This document shows, piece after piece, positions 7,185 to 10,803 of a stretch of DNA of 10,803 nucleotides; positions within the stretch are counted from its first letter, which is position 1; every line of letters starts with the position of its first letter. The stretch is from CAWJEL01 sp964647255 (lineage in GTDB: Bacteria > Chloroflexota > Anaerolineae > CG2-30-64-16), in NCBI GenBank assembly GCA_964647255.1, contig CAZYGI010000105.1, positions 1 through 10,803 of the forward strand, read 5' to 3'. The position numbers and the translations under genes are program-made. A model generated the notes under the pieces. The model had not been told where the DNA came from and made no database searches. It saw only the letters and a program-made list of their open reading frames with translations.

Positions 7185-7191
7185 GATAATT

Positions 7192-7277
7192 CTGGATTCG
7201 AGGCTGTGCGAAGCCTTCTTTAGGATCAGCTGGTCACTCGCACTGATGAGAGAAACCGGCTGAAGCCTCGATTCCAG
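7192..7277. repeat. Structured inverted-repeat element between FAD-subunit and methyltransferase genes
   Basis: CTGGATTCGAGGCT (7192-7205) and AGCCTCGATTCCAG (7264-7277) are inverted copies matching at 13 of 14 positions. The interior holds smaller stems: AGGCT/AGCCT (7201-7205, 7212-7216) and ATCAG/CTGAT (7225-7229, 7243-7247). It fills most of the 121-bp gap and looks like a REP/MITE-type element or an intercistronic mRNA structure. No transposase is present. Confidence 0.55.
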
Positions 7278-7286
7278 TTGCGACAT

Positions 7287-8192
7287 TCAAGTGGTTGGCG
7301 ACGGCTGGTACATCTTTGCTCGCTCGGCCGCCCCCCCCAACGCCTCCGCCACCAGGGCCGGCAGGATTGCCAGGCGGTACTCGCGGGAGGCGCGGTGGAC
7401 GCTGGTGCGCGGATCGGCGTCGTGCCCGGCCAGGCGCGCCGCCTCGGCGAAGACCTCCGGGCCGGGCGCGCGGCCGATCAGGTATGCCTCAGCCTCGGCC
7501 GCGCGGTGCGGCGTGGCAGCGACCGGCCCCAGGCCGATGGCCGCGCCGGTGATGCGCCGGCCATCGGCGCTCAGCACGAGCTTGACCGCGCAGTTCAGGG
7601 TCGGCAGGATCAGCGAGGGCCGCCGGCCCGCGCGGCGCCAGGCGGTGCCCCACGGCGCGGCCGGGATCGGGAACCGGACGGCGGCGATAAGCTGGCGCGT
7701 CGGGTCAATGGCCGAACGGCCCGGCCCGGCGAACGTGTCCAGCGCTGGAATCCAACGCTCACCGTCCTCGTCCACGATCCGCAACTCGGCATCCAGCGCC
7801 ACCGCGACGATCGCGCCGTCGGCCGCGGGCATGGCCTGCACCAGGTTCCCGCCCCACGTCGCCGCGGCCTGGATCGGCGCCGCGCCGACCGACGCGGCCG
7901 CCTCGACCAGCGCGTGGACGTGCGTTTGCAGGTAGGGGTGCTCGCGCAGCATGGCAAACGTCACAGCCGCGCCGACCGTCACACGGCCCTGCTCTCTCTC
8001 TCTCTTCTCTATCTCTATCTTTGTCAGCTCCGGGATGCGCGTCACATCCACCAGGCAGGCTGGCGCAAGCTTGCCCTTGCGCAGGTCCGGCAGCACATCG
8101 GTGCCGCCCGCGATGATGCGCGCCTGGCCGGCGTGGGCAGCAAGTAAGCGGAGGGCTTCTTCGATGGTGTCAGGGATCAGGTATTCGGTCAT
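7287..8192 (-). CDS. FAD-binding (medium) subunit of a xanthine-dehydrogenase/CO-dehydrogenase-family molybdenum hydroxylase
   Basis: A 301-residue protein of the CoxM/XdhB type, near the usual 270-300. It binds FAD and passes electrons from the Fe-S clusters of the partner to an acceptor. FAD motifs are visible: I-A-G-G-T-D (27-32) and T-W-G-G-N-L-V-Q-A-M-P-A-A-D (112-125). The C-terminal FAD-flavin domain covers about 185-290. The start M-T-E-Y-L-I-P fits the family, though the ATG has no clear ribosome binding site. Residues 58-67 (a charged K-I-E-I-E-K-R-E-R-E run) are encoded by a CT/GA microsatellite in a loop before the strand V-T-V-G-A-A. The gene follows the large subunit by 158 bp, filled largely by a repeat element, and precedes methyltransferase paralog 3. 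Confidence 0.9.
   Translation of the reverse strand: MTEYLIPDTIEEALRLLAAHAGQARIIAGGTDVLPDLRKGKLAPACLVDVTRIPELTKIEIEKREREQGRVTVGAAVTFAMLREHPYLQTHVHALVEAAASVGAAPIQAAATWGGNLVQAMPAADGAIVAVALDAELRIVDEDGERWIPALDTFAGPGRSAIDPTRQLIAAVRFPIPAAPWGTAWRRAGRRPSLILPTLNCAVKLVLSADGRRITGAAIGLGPVAATPHRAAEAEAYLIGRAPGPEVFAEAARLAGHDADPRTSVHRASREYRLAILPALVAEALGGAAERAKMYQPSPTT
7992..8020. repeat. CT-rich microsatellite inside the FAD-subunit gene
   Basis: (CT)7 at 7992-8005 is followed by CTAT-type units to 8020. It lies in frame in the FAD-subunit gene and encodes a Lys/Ile/Glu/Arg run. Gain or loss of one dinucleotide would frameshift the gene. Confidence 0.8.
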
Positions 8193-8214
8193 GGTTTCTG
8201 TTTCAACAATCGGC

Positions 8215-8350
8215 TGTCACCCTGAGCGGGTTAACGGCTCAACGTCTTCTACGGCTCAACACCAGCGAAGGATCTCTGCGTGGGAGATGAGATGCTTCAC
8301 TGGTGACTCGCCGTAACGTACTTTGAGTGGTAGACCCGTTCAGCATGACA
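8215..8350. repeat. 136-bp MITE-like intergenic repeat between large and FAD subunit genes
   Basis: The ends TGTCACCCTGAGCGGGT (8215-8231) and ACCCGTTCAGCATGACA (8334-8350) are imperfect inverted repeats, 14 of 17 positions matching. Inside are AGCGAAGGATCTC and GAGATGCTTCACT, a word pattern I recognise from a widespread non-coding repeat type of environmental bacteria, plus a 10-bp direct repeat ACGGCTCAAC (8234, 8251). The right end touches the stop codon of the large-subunit gene directly. No coding sequence or clear promoter is seen in the gap 8193-8350. Confidence 0.65.
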
Positions 8351-10803
8351 TCAGGATCGTATTGCCCGTAGTACCCGTTCCGGCGTGGCCGGGATCTCCC
8401 GCAGCCGGACGCCGACCGCGCGGGACATGGCGTTGATGATGGCCGGCGTAGCCGGGAGCATGGCCGCCTCGCCCAGCCCTTTGACGCCGTGGGGGCCGTG
8501 CAGGCCGGGCACCTCCACTAGGATCACGTCGGTATGCGGCATGGATTTAGCCGTGGGCAAATAGTAGTCGGCGAACCCGCCTGTGTGACCGGGCAGCAGC
8601 TCCTCCATCAGCGCCGCGCCCACGCCCATGAGCAGCGCACCTTCGATCTGACCCTCAGCGTCCAGCCGGTTGACCGCGCGGCCCACATCGTGCGCGGCGG
8701 CCATGCGCAGGACACGCGTCTCGCCGGTGCGCAGGTCCACCTCCACCTCGGCGGCGTGCGCGCCGGTGACGAACAGCGGCACGTATTCGGACCTGGTCTC
8801 GGCCGGGAAGCGGTCCGTCAGGTCGAAGAAGCCGCGCACCCGCCGCGATTTGCCGATGCGGTCGAACTCGGCCGCGATTTGGGCCAGGCCGATCGCGGGG
8901 CCATCGGCCGCGGCCACCCGATCCCCTCGGAGCGCCAGGGTGTCCGGTGGGCGGTCGAGCAGTTCGGCGGCCATGCCCAGGATCTCGTGGCGCAGCGCCC
9001 GGCCGGCCGCGGTGACGGCCCCGCCGACGAAGGTGGTGGCCCGAGAAGCGCCCTGGATGCCGCTGTCGGGGACGCGGGCGGTGTCGCCGTTGACGATCTC
9101 GATGGCGGCCCGCGGCACGCCCAGCGCGTCCGCGGCCAGTTGCGAGACCACGGTGTTCATGCCCTGGCCGTAGTCGGCCGCCGTGCAGTAGACCACGAAG
9201 CGGCCATCCCGTGCCAGCTCAGCGTGCGCTTCGATGCGCAGCGTGCCCGATTTGCCGAAGCGGTACCACATGCCGGCGAGGCCGACGGCGCGGCGCTGCC
9301 CAAGAAACCAGGTTTCTCCGAGAAACCTGGTTTCTTCCTGGTTGAACGCCTCCGCATCGGCCAGATACGCCTCGTAGTACGGGCGGATGGCCTCCAGCAC
9401 CTCCGTGAAGCCGATGGTCTCGCCAACGGGGTAGCCCAGGAAGGAGATTTCGCCCGTCTGCAAGCAGTTGCGGAGCCGAAACTCCAGTGGATCGATGCCG
9501 AGCTCTTCGGCCAGCTCATCCAACGCACACTCGGTGGCGAAGGCCGCTTGCGCGGTGCCGAAGCCGCGGTACTGGCCGGATTTGGGGCCGTTGGTGTAGA
9601 CGGTCTGCGCGTAGGCGTCCACAGCCTGCCAATGGTACGGCCCGCCGCTGGCGGTCACGGCGTAGTTGGGGATGTACTGGCCGCCGCCATCGTAGCCGCC
9701 GGTGTTGGCGTCAACCCGCACCCGGATGCCGGTCAGCCGGCCCTCGGCGGTGGCGCCGATCTTGTTGCGCACGACGTAGGGGTGGCGCTTGGGCGAGGCA
9801 GCGAACGATTCGGCCCGCGTGTAGACCAGCCGCACCGGCCGGTGCGCGGCCTGGGTCATCAGAGCGGTGGCGATGAAGGGCCACGGGTCCTGTTTGCCGC
9901 CAAAGGAGCCGCCGGTGGGCGGCATGATCACGCGCACTCGATCCAGCGGCAACGCCAGCGCGTTGGCGATGTACTTTTGCTGGTAAAATGGCTCGTGACA
10001 GCCGCCGGTGACGGTCAGCCGGCCCTCTTCGTCGTAGAAGCCCAGCAGCGTCTCCCGCTCCAGCGCCGAGTGCTCCAGGAACGCGGTGCGGTACTCCGCC
10101 TCCCCGACCGCCGTCGAAGCTGCGAACGCGGCGTCCAGATCGCCGTGCACCACTTCGTAGGTGGTCAGGATGTTGTTCCGGCCGGCGATGGTGGGCGCAC
10201 TAGGCCGCAGCGATTCGGCGGTCTCGAAGACGTGCGGCAGCACCTCGTAGCTGACCTGGATGGCAGCCAGCCCAGCCTTCGCCGCAGCCGGGGTCTCCCC
10301 CACCACCAGCGCTACCGGCGCGCCAACCATGCGCACCGTCGCGTCCACCGGACACAACACCGGCTCCTCCTGACTGTAGTCGCCCAGGCCGTTCTCGCCG
10401 GGGATGTCGCCGGCAGTCAGCACGGCCACCACACTCGGAACGCGGGTTGCTGCCGCGGTGTCCAGCGCGACCAGCCGGGCGTGGGGATGCGGCGAGCGCA
10501 GCACCGCGCCGTGCGCCATGCCGGGCAGCACGATGTCCTCGACGTAGCGGGCCGCACCGGTGACTTTGGGGATGGAGTCGGTGCGCAGCATGTGGCCGCC
10601 GAGGACCTCACCCCCCTGCCCCCTCTCCTGCGAGGAGAGGGGGTGACTTGGCTCCCCTTCCCTCGCAGGGAGAGCTTGTCCCGAGCTCGTCGAAGGAGGG
10701 TCGGGGGGTAGGTGGCGCAGCTGCCCAGCCGCCAACCGCACCGCCTCGATGATCTTGACGTACCCCGTGCACCGGCAGAGGTTGCCCTCCAGCGCGTCCA
10801 CGA
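8351..10803 (-). CDS. Fused [2Fe-2S]/molybdopterin-binding subunit of a xanthine-dehydrogenase-family hydroxylase (5' end cut)
   Basis: The frame is open to the right edge, so the N-terminus is missing; the first in-window codon read as a start, GTG at 10801, is internal. The first residues L-E-G-N-L-C-R-C-T-G-Y are the end of a CoxS-type [2Fe-2S] domain (cluster Cys9 and Cys11, counting from 10801). A repeat-encoded linker (about 32-68) follows, then the Mo subunit from about residue 71: K-V-T-G-A-A-R-Y (79-86), P-G-M (93-95), Moco motif G-G-S-F-G-G-K (297-303), Y-R-G-F-G (411-415, Arg like that of xanthine oxidase), D-Y-G-Q-G-M (543-548), and catalytic Glu778 in G-L-G-E. The active-site loop lacks A-Y-x-C-S-F-R, so it is not form I CO dehydrogenase. 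A fused chain is known in Desulfovibrio aldehyde oxidoreductase (Mop), but Mop has no FAD partner. Possible substrates are N-heterocycles or aldehydes. A separate start at ATG 10591 cannot be excluded. Residues 489-500 come from an inserted palindrome. Confidence 0.9.
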   Translation of the reverse strand, partial: VDALEGNLCRCTGYVKIIEAVRLAAGQLRHLPPDPPSTSSGQALPAREGEPSHPLSSQERGQGGEVLGGHMLRTDSIPKVTGAARYVEDIVLPGMAHGAVLRSPHPHARLVALDTAAATRVPSVVAVLTAGDIPGENGLGDYSQEEPVLCPVDATVRMVGAPVALVVGETPAAAKAGLAAIQVSYEVLPHVFETAESLRPSAPTIAGRNNILTTYEVVHGDLDAAFAASTAVGEAEYRTAFLEHSALERETLLGFYDEEGRLTVTGGCHEPFYQQKYIANALALPLDRVRVIMPPTGGSFGGKQDPWPFIATALMTQAAHRPVRLVYTRAESFAASPKRHPYVVRNKIGATAEGRLTGIRVRVDANTGGYDGGGQYIPNYAVTASGGPYHWQAVDAYAQTVYTNGPKSGQYRGFGTAQAAFATECALDELAEELGIDPLEFRLRNCLQTGEISFLGYPVGETIGFTEVLEAIRPYYEAYLADAEAFNQEETRFLGETWFLGQRRAVGLAGMWYRFGKSGTLRIEAHAELARDGRFVVYCTAADYGQGMNTVVSQLAADALGVPRAAIEIVNGDTARVPDSGIQGASRATTFVGGAVTAAGRALRHEILGMAAELLDRPPDTLALRGDRVAAADGPAIGLAQIAAEFDRIGKSRRVRGFFDLTDRFPAETRSEYVPLFVTGAHAAEVEVDLRTGETRVLRMAAAHDVGRAVNRLDAEGQIEGALLMGVGAALMEELLPGHTGGFADYYLPTAKSMPHTDVILVEVPGLHGPHGVKGLGEAAMLPATPAIINAMSRAVGVRLREIPATPERVLRAIRS
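9302..9336. repeat. Perfect 35-bp palindrome inside the molybdopterin-subunit gene
   Basis: The arms AAGAAACCAGGTTTCTC (9302-9318) and GAGAAACCTGGTTTCTT (9320-9336) are exact reverse complements around one central base. It is translated in frame within the large subunit as E-E-T-R-F-L-G-E-T-W-F-L, between a helix and the strand R-A-V-G-L-A-G, where the family has a variable loop. The word resembles the AGAAACC-GGTTTCT repeats I associate with Chloroflexota. Confidence 0.9.
10611..10708. repeat. Composite palindromic repeat encoding the Fe-S/Mo interdomain linker
   Basis: CCCCCTCTCCT (10619-10629) and AGGAGAGGGGG (10633-10643) form a perfect 11-bp stem with loop GCG. A second C/G-rich palindromic part (CCCT-CGC-AGGG and neighbours, about 10653-10675) and a GAGCTCGTCGAAGGAGG word (10683-10699) follow. 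Read on the complement it is open and gives a Pro/Ser/Gly/Gln/Glu-rich peptide beginning P-P-D-P-P-S-T-S-S-G-Q-A. Such words usually sit between genes, so its in-frame position here is unusual. Confidence 0.8.

Noticed and set aside
9302..9336. The 35-bp palindrome as a transcription terminator
   Set aside because: It lies in the middle of an intact gene on the minus strand, has a one-base loop and no T-run after it.
8534..10711. A 725-codon open frame on the plus strand opposite the molybdopterin subunit
   Set aside because: It is antisense to a gene with clear family motifs, has no recognisable domain, and is rich in His/Arg/Gly as expected from the complement of GC-rich codons.
8351..10803. 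Aerobic carbon monoxide dehydrogenase large subunit
   Set aside because: The CO-specific active-site loop A-Y-x-C-S-F-R is missing; the corresponding stretch reads G-Q-Y-R-G-F-G.

Overview
This is a GC-rich bacterial window, probably from Chloroflexota (Anaerolineae or Caldilineae type). Three things suggest this: a Tat-lipoprotein substrate-binding-protein leader of the style common there (G-K-I-S-R-R-E-F-L, lipobox A-M-A-A-C, then a Pro/Thr/Ala-rich stalk), several non-Pyl MttB-family paralogs side by side, and intergenic repeats whose translations (KPGFSEKPGF-like and PPSTSSGQA-like peptides) I associate with such genomes. The taxonomic call is inference; no rRNA or marker gene is present.

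Layout. Leftmost, on the minus strand, is the 5' end of a Tat-exported lipoprotein (1-270, cut by the window), preceded by a GntR/FCD regulator (414-1082). The regulator is divergent from a plus-strand operon. Between them, 1083-1307 holds an almost perfect sigma-70-type promoter for the operon (TTGACA-N16-TATAAT), a good candidate promoter for the regulator, and repeats that could be operators. The plus operon is: MttB-family methyltransferase 1 (1308-2759), a MetY/cystathionine-gamma-synthase-like PLP enzyme (2809-4053), and MttB-family methyltransferase 2 (4119-5564). Converging on it is a minus-strand operon, read from the right edge: a fused [2Fe-2S]/molybdopterin subunit of a xanthine-dehydrogenase-family hydroxylase (8351-10803, 5' end cut), its FAD subunit (7287-8192), and MttB-family methyltransferase 3 (5726-7165).

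How the parts may work together (inference). MttB-superfamily proteins without pyrrolysine, such as glycine betaine methyltransferase MtgB, move a methyl group from a quaternary amine to a corrinoid protein. Molybdenum hydroxylases of this family oxidise N-heteroaromatics or aldehydes. A lipoprotein for uptake, a ligand-responsive FCD regulator, three methyltransferases, a PLP C-S/C-O lyase-type enzyme and a hydroxylase together look like a catabolic locus for a methylated compound, for example a betaine or N-methyl heterocycle. The corrinoid protein and the methyl-corrinoid:tetrahydrofolate methyltransferase are not in the window, so the pathway is incomplete here.

A second theme is repeat invasion of the minus arm. 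It contains a heptamer tandem touching the methyltransferase 3 stop codon, a structured inverted repeat before methyltransferase 3, a CT microsatellite inside the FAD subunit, a 136-bp MITE-like element ending against the large-subunit stop codon, a perfect 35-bp palindrome translated inside the large subunit, and a repeat translated as the linker between its Fe-S and Mo parts. I saw nothing comparable in the plus-strand operon. No tRNA, rRNA, CRISPR array, transposase or riboswitch was recognised.
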